A stretch of DNA of 64,000 nucleotides from Haemonchus contortus (taxonomy: Eukaryota; Nematoda; Chromadorea; Rhabditida; Trichostrongylidae), in NCBI GenBank assembly GCA_000469685.2, contig LS997563.1:18462257-18526256 (forward strand), written 5' to 3'. The position numbers and the translations under genes were made by a program. The notes under the pieces are model-generated. The model searched no databases. It saw nothing but the letters and a program-made list of their open reading frames with translations, and had not been told where the DNA came from. Below, piece after piece: positions 11,435 to 24,800 of this stretch; positions within the stretch are counted from its first letter, which is position 1, and every line of letters starts with the position of its first letter.

Positions 11435-14400
11435 GCTGCACGCACATAATTGTTTTTATTGATTTTGTTATTGATTTTATTACCTGCAATCTCGTTATTC
11501 ATTTCGATAGCTTTGATTTTTTTTGCACGAATTTTTGTTGTTATCATGCGATCATGTCAAGGTGTATCGGGCGGATAGATTAAATTACCACCAATCCGTT
11601 TCTGGTTTTCGTTTTTTTTCTAATTGTTCTGTTGTTCCGGCTCTGCAATCAGTCAATTCTTGCTTCTTGATACTCTTCATAAACCCGTGCACCTCATTTC
11701 TGTTTGGAATCGGTTTTAGGTTAAGGAACATTGTAGCGCCAGCTGTCCATCAAGCTGTCCCTTTCGTCACTTAGATAACCAAATGGGAACGATAAGTTGC
11801 TCATTCAAAGTCGTGAAAGTCGATAGTTGAGGTTCGTGAGGGCTGTAACTTGGATTAGATTAACTTAAAATGCTGTTAATGTAATGTGTGTCTGGGTGCC
11901 TAGTGCTGGGAATGTGGGTTACCTTAAGATTGGCAAGAGTGGAGGGAGGAACTGCGAGATGTAAGCCCTTTTTATCGGACGAAATAGGAAACCTTCATTG
12001 CTGGGAACGGTCCCGATTGTGTTTGATTCCGTGTAAGGGAATCGATTTGCTGAGAAAAACCAATTGACGGGCTCCTTCTACATCTTGCTGGTTTCGCCAA
12101 GCAAACAGCGGGTCCGGTTATAGGCCCGGAAGCGCTCGTTCGAATTGCGTGCACATTTGGATAAACACAGTTCGTCATTCAGTACAATCATCTAGAATCG
12201 TATTAACTGGATTTGAGACACTTCTGCTACCATCCTGCTCAGACAGATCCAATTCCAACGAACCGGCACCGGAAGGGTAGACTCGTTTCTGCCATATTCC
12301 GTTGCTGGAATGAAGGAGTAATTGGCTCGTAAAGGAGAACTCATTAGTAGTTTCCGGCTTGCAGCTGGTTACACATGCTTAGTCAGAAAATAGTAGCTTT
12401 TTCTGTGTGTGGAATGGTCGTATGCCCTGGGATCCTGTCATTCCCCGAATGTCTTATGCCAGAGCTTGAAATCCCTGCTCCCCATTAATATAAGTGATCC
12501 ACGTTTCATGGTCCCCCTCAACACTCGTCGAACATCTCAGCACTGTAGCAGTTCGTCTGCTCCAACCCGATCGTAGCTTCGGCAACGGCTCGACTGACCG
12601 GTCAGCTGTTTGCTCAGCGGGCCCCTCCCTTGCGAGAGCGCCTTGCGCACACCGTACCAGGGACCCCACCCCCCGTGCCCGCGGTTCCCATCTCCCGCAC
12701 CCAACAGCGTACCGTGTGTTTCACCCACATCTAACATCAACATTCAGCTGCCATTCAACTTATTTCTACTTTGACCTTATTTCACGACGTTGACCTAGTC
12801 CAACACCACATAACAGCCTGGCATCCAGGATGTCTATGCCGCCTTCACGGGCGCATTCTGAGGTTGGTAAGCTATATTTTTCGAAGTTTGGACAACTGTC
12901 ACAAGTCTTTTGAATTTGTTTTTTTTTTCTTTCACTGTTTGAAAGCCCATTTGGTGCTTGATGCCATTAGGAGTAGAGCATAAATATCCGTAGGACAACT
13001 TCCAACGGGACAGTGTGAGCTGCATCAGAGAAGTGTAAATATATGAACTGCCGGATTTCCTCCCACATATTGCATCTCTCTCATTGCCGATCGAAGGCAT
13101 TTGTTGACCCAAGAGCGGTTTCCACACTGAATGCCACACATTTGCAATGATTCACTCATCATAATAGATTTACCAGTAGGACAACTTTCCACGGGTAGTA
13201 GTTCAGTCAGGTACTGGTATGGTTAACTTGAGGGCAGTGGAAGGGGGCTGGTAAGCATGGAATTCATCCTAAAGTCTACCCATATGTATTTGTTATGTAT
13301 CGGGCTTAGTGTCCTGCTCCACAGACCGACCTCAGCCTTCAAGAAGTGTAGAAAGGACCACTCCTTCCGTTACCCGGCCTTTTACCCTTACTGAACCTCA
13401 GATACTTTCAGTTCACTACTCAAATAACAGCCTTTAATATGACCAGGTACTTATCATTCGTGTAGGATAGAAAAAACCCACCCATCACGACATTCAATCG
13501 AATCAAAAGGGACCCAGGATATCATGCTGTATGAGTCCCGATAGAGTGAAAGTCCTCATCTCAGGAGTGTGGCAGAGAGTCATTCCTGAAAGGGGAATTT
13601 CTGTTACCACTCAAGCTCTCCTTTAAGGAAGAAAAAAAAACTCCACGGGGTAGGAACCGGTCCTCTTTTTTGCATTACAGTACGCGGTGTTTGAAATACT
13701 CTCTTTGGCTCATACTAGCCAATAAAATGTCTTATCCTGGGTAACTACTTGTATGAAAAGTCGGAAAAAGGGTTGTCTAAAAATGTATCCTTCGCATTGG
13801 CTTGCATAGCCTGACCGACTAGATGTAACTTTTTAAGATGAAGACTGGAATCAGTTGCTTATAGATGAGTTCTGGAACCAGATACTTGTATTGCGAAGGA
13901 TTTCATTTTTCTTCAACATATACAGGATGGGTCAACACGGGGATGTAATCGTTTTACTGTACCGGTCCTGATAGGCTATACAAATTCAGATTGAAGGACT
14001 ACTGTAAACATACATAGTTTGTAAGATCCTTTTTTGAGCATTTACTATTAGTACGTGCATGCAAAAAAGTAAACATTCCAGTGCTCTTTTTTGCTTTGTT
14101 TTTTTTGTTTGGCTAACGTTCTGGGTGATGTTTCCGTACGTGAGTTTCGGTAGTTCATCACAGTAAAGGTCGAGTATTGAGCTCAGACGAAAAAATAGCT
14201 AAATAGATATCCAACAGGCCAGTTTGGATTGTACTCCAAGTGATTAATCGGCCTCCCCAACCCCTTCCCTCTCTGAATGGTAATATCGGTTCATATTAAT
14301 GGCTGTATTCCAGTGGTCCGCCGTAGCTGACGATAGCCCTCATGACTCTTGATGAAATCAAGGGATTGAGCTTCTATCGTTTGAAACCCCCCCCCCCCCC

Positions 14401-15886
14401 CCCCCCCCTCGCCTCTCACCCATGAATTCGAGTTCTATTCAATTAGAGTCATGGAGCATGAATACGTATAAGGCCTTTTTAATGACTGCTACGCCGACCA
14501 ATATGTTTTTAACTTCCCAAAAGGGTCAAAAGGGTGTGGTAGGAAGTGTATGTGGAAGTTTTGGGTCGGGAGCAAGGGATCTGCACTTCAGACCATACCT
14601 AGCTCCCTCAGTGGCGGGTTCCTGATGGGGTTGGAAAATCAATACCTAACAATAAGTCAGTTCTGAAAATGCTAAAAAGAAGAAGGGTCTGGGCATTTTT
14701 CAAACTTCCGAGCATGCAAAACCTGCTCTCCCGGTTTATGTTCGTCAATCAATGATGCTCGATGCGGAGGAGGCGCCAGTAAGTGGTTCACGCATCACAT
14801 CAGAAATTGATAGATCTTTATGAAAGCGAGTAAGAACTACAAGGGATTGTGGTCTGTTGAAACTAAATCAGACGTGGTGCTGTAGTTTTGACATATGGGA
14901 CGATTTTGTGGGACATGTAGAGAGGGACCACTAGATAGACAGAGCTTGCAAAGTAATTTTGTACCAGTTGTTTCTGAAAACGCCAAGAGTAAACACCGTA
15001 ACGATCAGATAATCCTGCAAGTATGGTAATGCCAAATAGGCGGAGCTACTCTACCACATATGGCTCAGGGCCAGGGATTTTTAGTTCGTTTTTCGCATAG
15101 ATACTGTACTCCACTAGGGTCCGAGTGCTACCAGGCTAGTTTGAGGAGCTCAGTACTGTTCGTGGACTAGCCGTACGAATCATTCTTCATCCACGAAGAG
15201 TTCCTCGAAAAGCCCATCAAAAATTTGCCTGGCACAGGTTCTTCGTTTTACATCCGCCATATATAAATCCTACTTTATCCAGAACAGATCGCGATTTTAC
15301 TGGATCAGCGTGCCATTTGTTTGTGTTCCGTTCTTGAATGGGAAGGAAATCATGTTTTAAACTGGAGTTTTGTTTTTAAAAAAGTGCAAAGATGAGCTAG
15401 TGTTTGAAAGGAGTTTTGAACATTGTCAATGCGTATGGTACAGCATTTGGATTTCAGGGGCTAAAAGGACTGTCAGCTTGAACAGGCCGGTGTATGCCCG
15501 TGAAGGATCGAATGGACAATGTTGACATTACTGCTTCGTTTATAGTAAATGCATAGAGCTCTTCAAAATCGATACTGTGAAACGATTGCTACCGAGGCAT
15601 TGGACCTGTTTATAGATTCTGTTCCTACAGTGTAGCGTCAAAGCGGAGACTTTTTCTAATATTCGCGTGCCCACGGGAATCCGAAGTTGTGCAGAGTGAT
15701 AATCAGTGATAATCTTTTATACGTCTTGATCATCTCATTTCTTGATCCATACTACACTTGAAGTTGAAATATCAGAATTAATGGATAGGAAAAAGGAAAA
15801 GTGTCAATTCATGGTCCTGCACCTGGAGGGCTTCCGAATCATCTCCACTGATCGACATTCTAGCCTTTACAATCACTTCTTCAACC
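11435..15886. other. Intergenic region between cct-2 and the PLPPR-like gene
   Basis: No gene or clear transposon recognised. Visible features: a GC-rich patch at about 12490-12740 whose open frames on both strands match nothing; a pair of similar GTAGGACAACTT segments near 12980 and 13170; and a 22-nt poly-C run at 14387-14408. The 67-residue ORF starting at 14422 has no recognisable domain. Confidence 0.35.
14387..14408. repeat. Poly-C homopolymer (22 nt)
   Basis: Uninterrupted run of 22 C in otherwise mixed sequence. It could form a G-quadruplex on the minus strand, and its length is likely to be unreliable in any assembly. Confidence 0.95.
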
Positions 15887-18800
15887 ATGAATCAGGTAAC
15901 GAATAATAATATCTTTCATCGCTATCAATTTCAGGTATTTTCTGCCTCACAACACGGAGGTGTGACGGTTACAACTCCACGACCGACTGTCAATTATTTC
16001 ATTCTACCCACGTTTATACTTCATGTAGTCGGCTTAGCTTGTCTCTGGGCTCTCTGGTACTACTTACGGTAGGTTTCCTTTATGATTATTTTAGTGATTT
16101 AAAATTGTTTCACATTGTAAAGCCTCTTTGCTGAATCAGTGTTTGCCGAGTCATGCAGCGGTGAGAGCAAGGGAAATCGGCTAATCGCTCCCGCTAGATT
16201 CGTCCCCAAGGAGCATCTTCTTTTTTGTTTCTGAACCAATTCCTGTTCCTTCGGGAATCAATACCTGAGTCATGCCAGATTTCATTGACGATGGAATTTT
16301 GTTTGTATTGATTTTTTATTGATGAGTTAATAACAACAACAAATTAACACAACAAGGTATGTGAAGGGTATGTTGATAAGAACAAGAGCTGAAGCTTTAT
16401 GATTTTTTTCCGTTTTTTGATTTTGTATGAATCGGGTAAATAACAAAAGTGAAAACAAATTGAACTAAAGGGCCAATTGACTGCTTTAAAGCTGGTTCAC
16501 ATCCCTTTGATTGGAACTGTGCCAACAAAAGTGTAGTCGATTCACCTAATCCACCAAGACTAGGTGGCCAAGGTGGCCGTACATGAAGAGAATTCTTGTG
16601 TGGGTTACTGTAATAACCCCTTCTAGGGGAAACAAATATTATTTACTTTGCCTAGATTCATGTTGTAAAGTGTTGCAGTACTCTTCGTATAGACTTCGTC
16701 CAGTGATTCGATGTATTAGGTGTGTGCATTAATTTCCGCCGCCAAATTTGAAGGGTCATTGCGAGAACCATGTTAGAAGATTAGCGGTGAAACCTGTCAT
16801 ATTTTGTAAGATAGGGTATTGGCTGCCTACTCAAGAGCAGAAAGGTCACTTTTTCCCCAAAATCCCGTTGCTTTCAAACTGATTGTTCATGGAACGTGAT
16901 AAATCGTTTTTCCGGGAGGTCCTTCTCCTGCTGTTTGATTTCAAGAAAACTGGCATTGAAGTTTCCATGTTCGGTCTTCTTGAAACCTGGGCATGTCACA
17001 TAATGTTTTTACACTGTTTTGCCGTACAGGTTTGTTATGATGAAACCGCTCTATTAGGTCGACGTTTCGAACAACTCGTCGTCTTCAAGGACCTGAAAGT
17101 AATTCGAAGCTCCTGACCTGTGACTTACCAGACCAAGCGCCCAAACACGCTAGGCCAGTTGCAACAACACCCAGAAACTTGAACACCAAAAGATTCCAGC
17201 GAAGCAACCAACCTTCTGCGGTTTCACCAGCGTTGCTGTCCCACTCGATGCCGTGAACAATAAGGGACTAATGAGACACCATCGACGATCGTGATATAAG
17301 AATAACGCGGTGATCTCAAAGCCCACAAAAGGGAATGAATGGCAGAAGTTCACTCGTTATGGCAATGCACTCATTTCGGTTGTTCAGCTTTGGATTTCTC
17401 TCGCGGATGTGCAACGCTTCCAATATCTTTCTGGCACCGATCTCGCTCTCGTAGGCTAGGATTTTGCATTTAATATCAAAATCATCGCCCTGATGTCCTT
17501 CTAGTCGATGCCTTCCAAGCGGCGTGAGTAGGCTTCCACGCCTTTTACCTGCTAGATGTTCTTTTACGCGTATGCTCAACATCCTTCCCGTCTCACCAAT
17601 ATATTCCTTGAATATACTTTCAGATCCTTGAAGACGACGAGTTGTTCGAAACGTCGACCTAATAAAGCGGTTTCATCATAACAAACCTGTACGGCAAAAC
17701 AGTGTAAAAACATTACTGGCATTGAAGATACCGGATGCATACCGATGCTTATGGAGGACAAGCTCCATCTGAACGAACTGCAGAGATGGTTTCTCTTCAC
17801 TCGAGAGTTGACAACGAAAGCGGAATGTCTACTGCCAAAAAGTAATGCTGTGTGTGCATTTGGTGATGGGATCAAAAGGGTATTCTGTACTATGAGCTGC
17901 TGAACCCGGACGAAACTGCTACTGCTGACCGCTACGAACACCAACTTGACAGTTTGTAGGATGTTCTCACCTAAAAGCGGCCAAGAAAACATCATGAGGT
18001 GCTGTTCCACCACGAACATGCCAATCCCCATGATGCGAAGAATGCCCTTAAAAATTGCAGTTATTGGATGGGTTATTTTGTTCAGCCCACACACTCTCCG
18101 GATCTTGCTCTTTCTGATTACCACCTATTCCGGTCCATGCAAGTCAGTTTGGCAGATACATGCTTCCGGAATGCCGAAGAAGTGCGAAAATATGTGGATG
18201 ACTGGATTGCCTCAAAAGATGAAGACTTTTTTAGACGCGGAGTCAACAATCAGTCAGTCAGTCTATCAGAAAGATGGCAAGAAGTTGTAGCTAACGATGG
18301 GCAATACGTTGGTTGAAGTACATTTGGTTTTAATTCTGTGATAAATATGTCCTTGCACGCAAAAAACGGCGGAAATTAATGCACACACCTAATAAGTTCG
18401 AATCAATTAAACCGATGTTTGGAGGACTCCATTCCATATGGGAAGAAGGATGCCAATAGGGGCGGCCTAGCTGGAAACAGATCGTTTGTTCTGAAATGTT
18501 ATTTTCTACCAGAAAGTGTAGGTGAACTTGCTGAGGGACAAGTTTCAAGTACAGGCATTACAATCTATTTTTGTACTGTCGTGAGTACGGAACTGTAACG
18601 TGTAGTAGTGATCGTATCCAATTCAGCCCATTTTATCATTTGTATTGCCATCTGTGCTCAGCGGGTGCACTGTCTGTGAAGAAGAAGTCGTACTCCTGGT
18701 ATAGCAGCTACCCAGAATGGCCTGTTCTTATCGTTTCCTCATATGAGGATAAGAAATCGAGTCTCCTAGCATCGATCAATCCCGTTTTTGGGATGCGCCC

Positions 18801-21800
18801 CTTCATTCGACCTCTATTCAGAATCGTAATGTCGTATTGAATTCGTATATAGTGACGGGCAGTGACCACCCTAAGTGTAAGCCAGGCGCTTTTATTCTCC
18901 CAGACATATTTGGCACCAATCGGCCGACCTTGGAGGTATGGAAGCCTTGGTTGGCATAGGCGGATATCGAACGAGGATTCGATCCCTGGACCATGCCAGT
19001 GGTAGCGTGCACCATTTGGCACTACACCGCCTTTGCCTTTTAGACGGTTTCCATACTTCTCGACACCTCAACTGTCAGCATAGCAACCCTGAGAAGGCTA
19101 ACTACTAAGAGCACCTTCGTAGTCCACATCATAAAAATTACGCTACATTTAAAACCTAATAATATTCTTAAAATTTCCCGTTTCAATGGACCTATAACAT
19201 CAGGAAGATGTTAACACACTAGTCATATGGATCGAATTTAGGTTAACAATTTGGTACGGTTGTTCACAAAAGAAATCACACGGTTTTCTGTGGTTTATGG
19301 TCAGGGTTTTTCTTATTCGATGGTTTACAGTTTGATAGGCTTTGGGTAATGAGTAACCGGAACCTAAAGAAATAAATTCGAAGCATTGCATTACTCTCGC
19401 TACAAAATAGCCTTATTCCGGAAAAAGGATCTCATTTTGGGATGCGCCCTGCATTTCACATCAGTTCTGAATCAGCGACTCTTTGATGGCGTTTGCAGCC
19501 TAGCAATGACCTGGAGCAGAAGGCCAATGTGAAAACAGTACGTTCATCCTCCTAGATGAGTCTGATATTGATTAGCCGGCTCCGAAGGTGGGGAAAGCTC
19601 AGATGGCCTGGACTGGTATCGATCAGGGCCTCGATTCTCGTGTAGGACGCACCACCTACGCCCTATTTTTCCATAATATATAATTGTTCTTAAATCGGGA
19701 TATGTAGAGACCTTGTAGGTGGACATTCTTATTCGGTCCGCAGAGCCCGCACGTTGTTGGATTACGGGGCCTGATGCCGCAGGAAGGGTTTTTCTCTGTG
19801 CGCCACTAAAATTCATGTTACTCCCTCTGCTCTATCTCTGCCTTCTTAATTGGAAATGAGAATAGGTTACGCATAACTGCAACATTTGAGGACGTCCAAA
19901 ACCTCTGAACCACGTAATGTGCCAAAATTTGAAAAGAGTCCAGGTAGTAACATAGCTTCAGCAAGGGTAGAGAATAAACAGAACCCCCACTTATGCTTGA
20001 CCTTTCATTGAGAAGAAACGCTTCTTAGCAGCAGTCTACGCCGCTGCACTGTCACTGCCAATTTTTTTTCATTTAGCTGTCATCAGCCGTTATCGTGACT
20101 CTTAGAAAAGTTTTTCCGTTAAGTACATTGATTCTGTAAGCGTTTGTCGATACTCCTCGACCATCAATGCTTTGCAGCAACTGATCGCTTTGACAAATCG
20201 GCGAGAAGGTTTAAGGTTGCCAAGTTCTAGGGTAGTAAGACCACGAGTGAGTCCATTTCGCAGGACAAATATTCACGTTGGAAAGAATCGCTTCTTATGA
20301 AAATTAACGGCAAATGAACTTTAAATTGTGTACTTGCAAAGCACGATTCCTTATTCCTCAGAAGAAGTGATGCATGGCGTAGCCCCAATGAACTCGAAGG
20401 TTTCCTATTTTAGATTTACTACGGTCTTTCCATTCCATCATCGAGTATTCTACTGCCGTGATGTGCATCTCTACAAGCCAAATTATGTACCTGAAGATTT
20501 CAACGTCTACGTCTCCTATCCACTTCTCTACACTCTTGGATTTGTACTGCCACCGCTAGTTGTGAGTTGAAGATGGTCGTGCACTTTTCTGGTTCCATTT
20601 ATGGGTTCAATAACTTTTTCGAAACTTTTTTTTCCAGGATTCCGTAAAAAATGGTTTGTTCTGTTAATTCTCTACTTCTGAGGGATACTCAGTTCGGATC
20701 CCTCAGAAGGGACACTAATTTTGTAAATGAATTTTTATTTTCAAAAACATTTTTATTTTCAAGAAAACCTGAAGATCAAAAGGTCGCTCTGAGTCGAACC
20801 CTAATGTTAAGATACGTAACGTCATGAGTTTCGGTACGTAATTGAGACAGGGCTTGAGAAAGTCTCGTGGATCCTGTAGAGTGGCTTCCCGAAGGTTTAA
20901 TAGCTCTTGCGTATCCTGTACGTGAAGTTTCCGAAGGTGACGGGTGACAGTTGAAAGGAGCTTGAATCACTCGAATTCCTACTATCACCACCTTTCATCC
21001 ATCAACCATCCCTACTCTTCCCCCACTATCCCACCTCCCTTTACCCCTCCACTTCTCCACCTCCACCTCCACAATCTGCCCTTTAAAACCAGTCGAAATG
21101 ACGAAACTAACCAGTTGCTGTAGGCCTAGATCGAGATGGCGGACGACTCGGTTCTTCGGGATTGCTTCCAGATAATCGGTTGCGAAGAGACAAAAAGACA
21201 CCTGAGAGTCGCGTTCGATCCACTGCATTTTCCAGCCTAATGGTCGAGATGTTCAATATTTGCTTTGCAGCTGCTTGGACGACGAATGTCGTGTTTGGGG
21301 ATTAAACGACGATTTTGCACCGTTCAACTCGCCGTAACGTACGTACGTCCGTTTCAGGGCGGCCATCCCACGCACAGAATCATAGTCCATAAAAGAAATT
21401 CCTTCTAACCAGGGAAGGATCCCAAGTCGAAGTGGCCATTTGAAATGAGACCTACACTACTGGACGTGTTTTTGGATGCTGAGTTCGAATCTGCTTTCCA
21501 AATTTGCCGAGCGTTTCTGTGAACGGAGGGTGGTTTCAGGGAGCTTAACATAAGAAAACTTAAATTACATGGATGCGCCTTTCTTCTCAACGGCGGCTTG
21601 GTGTGGTGGTAAGCGTGACGCTTCTTGCGCGGGAGACTAGGGTTCGAGTTTTGTGGGGGATGGAGTTTTTGCATTATATGGAATTTTTCCCTTAAGGACT
21701 AGAAACTGGTGTCATGGTGATTTTATCACGTTCTATGAAGTTTAGATGCTTTGCTGATGCCTTCTCCTACCTACCTACCTGACACCGAGGAGGAAATTCT

Positions 21801-24800
21801 TTGTTGCGCAAAACTCGGAGCTCCGGGCGAGAACAAGGCATATGACGAGCAATGATGATGCTGAAGTCCGTGTTGGTGCTAGATTGTTTGCGATGGTACG
21901 TAACAGCTCTGGACCCACCAACACCGGCACTGTTGACAATGGACTCGTGGATATCATTCACAGACCAGAAAGCTATTCAGTGCGTCTTACCTCCAAAAAA
22001 GCAGGTGAAGGGAATTGCACTCTTTTCGAGGCTTCCAGGAGGCTAATACAGCCAACAGAAGCCTCTTTAGACCATCCTTTCAAAAACATGGTTGAACGCA
22101 CCAACTCATATGTAAGAGCTCATGATCTCAACTTTTGCGTGTACACACGAAACCCCATTTCCGTCTACTATAGCTTGTCTACTTTTAGTTCTGCGCTGTT
22201 AGATCTAGGAAATTCCTCTTTTAATCATGGTATGGCGCCGGCTACTTTAATACTCACCTGGCTGGTTTTGGGACGCCTGCACAATTCTGTTTCCCTCCTG
22301 ATTCGGGGTTAGCAACTGTGAAGCAATGGGATGTGACGAGTTCTTTTTCATCCCTTGCTTCCATTGTGAGAAGTTCTTTGTTACAAGCATTTCGTGTAGA
22401 GTATCACATTTGATCATTCAAGTGGCAAAAGTTATCCTACTGTGAGTATAGAGTGAGGGGGCATGCGAGTAAAACTGAAGTATTACTTTATGTGAATAAA
22501 TATCAGCAAAAGCATGAAAAGGTCATAAAACTTGATAAAATCACAACAAGAGCATTTTCTAGTCCTTAAGGGAAGAATTCTATATAATGCAAAAATTCCG
22601 TCCTCCACAAAACCCAAACCCTAGTCTCCCGCACAAGAAGCGTCACGCTTACCACCACACCAAGCCGCCGTTGAGAAGAAAAGCGCATCCATGTAATTTA
22701 AGTTTTCTTATGTTAAGCTCCCTGAAACCACCCTCATAACTCCGTTCACAGGAACGCTCGGCAAATTTGGAAAGCAGATTCGAACTCAGCATCCAAAAAC
22801 ACGTCCAGCAGTGTAGGTCTCATTTCAAATGGCCACTTCGACTTGGGATCCTTCCCTGGTAAGACTATACACTAGGCGCTTACTGTACCGCCATCTAGGA
22901 GGTTGCCCTTTTGACACTGAAGATCATAGTGGGAACTTCTCGCGAAGGTGATGACACATTGTTCTTGGCACTATTGCTAGCTGTATGATTCACAGAAAAC
23001 AGCAGGAGATAGTTTCCTTTGCGAGTCGGAATCGCAATGACAATTTGAATGCATGTGTAGCCCACACAATGAAGTACGGTGAGCGCCCACGTACAGATCT
23101 GAGCCTCTATCCCCGCCTCCCCGCTCCCAGACGAGTATGGTAGCATTTAGCCCGCCGGAAGGGATAGAAAGCTTGACCGATCTGGGTGAGATGCGACCCG
23201 CAGACTATGCGTGTGTAATTGTGTGTGACTTGCCTACATCACCTCTGCCCCATCGGAAGGATGGAAATCTTGGTTGGCATGAGCGAGTATTAACCCGAGA
23301 GTCGACCATGGACCATGCATAGGTATTGCGGCGCCCCTTACCACTACATCACCTCCTCAATAGCTCTGAACTCATTCAACCGATGGGATATTTGAATGGC
23401 ACTCGATTTTCAGAGAAAAAGGGATTCACTGAGGAAGAGAAATAAGAGGTGTGCAAAAAAGGTTACTAAAAATTTAATTTTCACTTTTTTCATTGATTTG
23501 ATCGAATTTCTTTGAACTACCTTGCAGAAGAGGGAGTCGTGATGATAAATTAATTTTTAAAGCCACAGAGCTGACTTCAAGTCTTTTTCGCGAGTTTCCA
23601 AAGTGTTCCGGGTCTTAAGAGTTGGCTGGTGGAAATTTCACTGGAAAAAATTTCTTCAAAAGGTACAATGAAGTCTGACAGACCAAAAAATATTTTGCGG
23701 CAACAAGAACTTATTTTCAACCTTCTACACTTGTTTTTTTATTTTTTCATTGTGTGGTTTGTGAGAAGCGAAAAAATCGGAAATTACACTAATTGTTTCA
23801 TTTCTCAATGTCAAACAATCAATCACATGGCGATTATGATAGCAGTCATTTTTTGAAAAAAAAAAACAAACATCTGATTCGGCGAGAGAGTTGGGCCCTT
23901 ATGTAGGTTCAAGTTTTTGCCCTTTCGACTTTCGGCTTTGTTTTTCTTCCATAAGTAATTAATCAGGAGAGTTTCATAGATTAGTCATAGCTATCGATTC
24001 GATAGCGCCGCCGGTTAGAAATTTTCGCTGAACTCCCGAAATTTTTTGATAGTAAGACAATCTTCATTTCCCTTTGCCTTTGGCGTTAAAGGTAGGGAGT
24101 GACTGAAGGCACATCGCTGTTTCAGGAATCCAAATACCGCATTCACAAATTAACTACTGCTTACCGGAAATGTTTGATCCCTTTTTTGTAAGGAAGAAAA
24201 TGGAGATGAGTAATTTTATGAGTAGTGCGATGAATGCTGGAATGGGAAGGTGATCCATTCGAATACCTATGAGATGGCGAAAAAAATGCAATATAGAAAT
24301 GGCGTACTCTGATGTTTTGGTGTATGCCGGCCATTTTAATTTATTCTGTGGAACTGGACCCGTTTCTATGCGCCAGGAGTAAAGTAGAATATCAAATAAT
24401 GTTAGCTGTGAAGTGCTAAAAGTTCCAGTTATGTGCGCTCTTCAAAGTAGGCTAGTCGTATTTGTGCAGCAGGATTGCCATACGCTGGCTGTCAATACCA
24501 CCCTGAGCTAATCTGAAAGTAACCCTGCTCAAAAACGGAGGCCATAATGGGTTTAAAAGGTTTTGCTTATTAAATTTATTTCAATATTGTGAGTACAGTC
24601 ACTTCACGTATCAATGAATCAGTTATTTACGGTGCTCCAAGCAAATTCATTTCTCATCAGTCATTCGTGCTCAGACTGTTATTCACGTACTTTGAGAGGG
24701 ACCCCTCCTAAGGAAAACGAAAGTGTTGGTGGAGAATAGTTCATCGGTTGTTAAAAAAGCGAGGAAATTCGACCTTGCGAAAAATGACGGTGAAAATGGA

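Noticed and set aside
12454..12793. Overlapping open frames in a GC-rich patch
   Set aside because: Several frames are open on both strands simply because of base composition; no domain and no splice context.
17576..18124. 182-codon open frame on the minus strand
   Set aside because: It is antisense to mariner transposase remnants and the Penelope-like arm; its residues FEQLVVFKDLKV also occur in the other inverted arm, which shows it is a repeat and not a gene.
21405..21674. Minus-strand open frame repeated at 22590-22860 on plus
   Set aside because: The shared peptide arises from the inverted DNA arms; the second copy has a stop and frameshift, and the arm contains Pol III-like motifs, so coding is unlikely.
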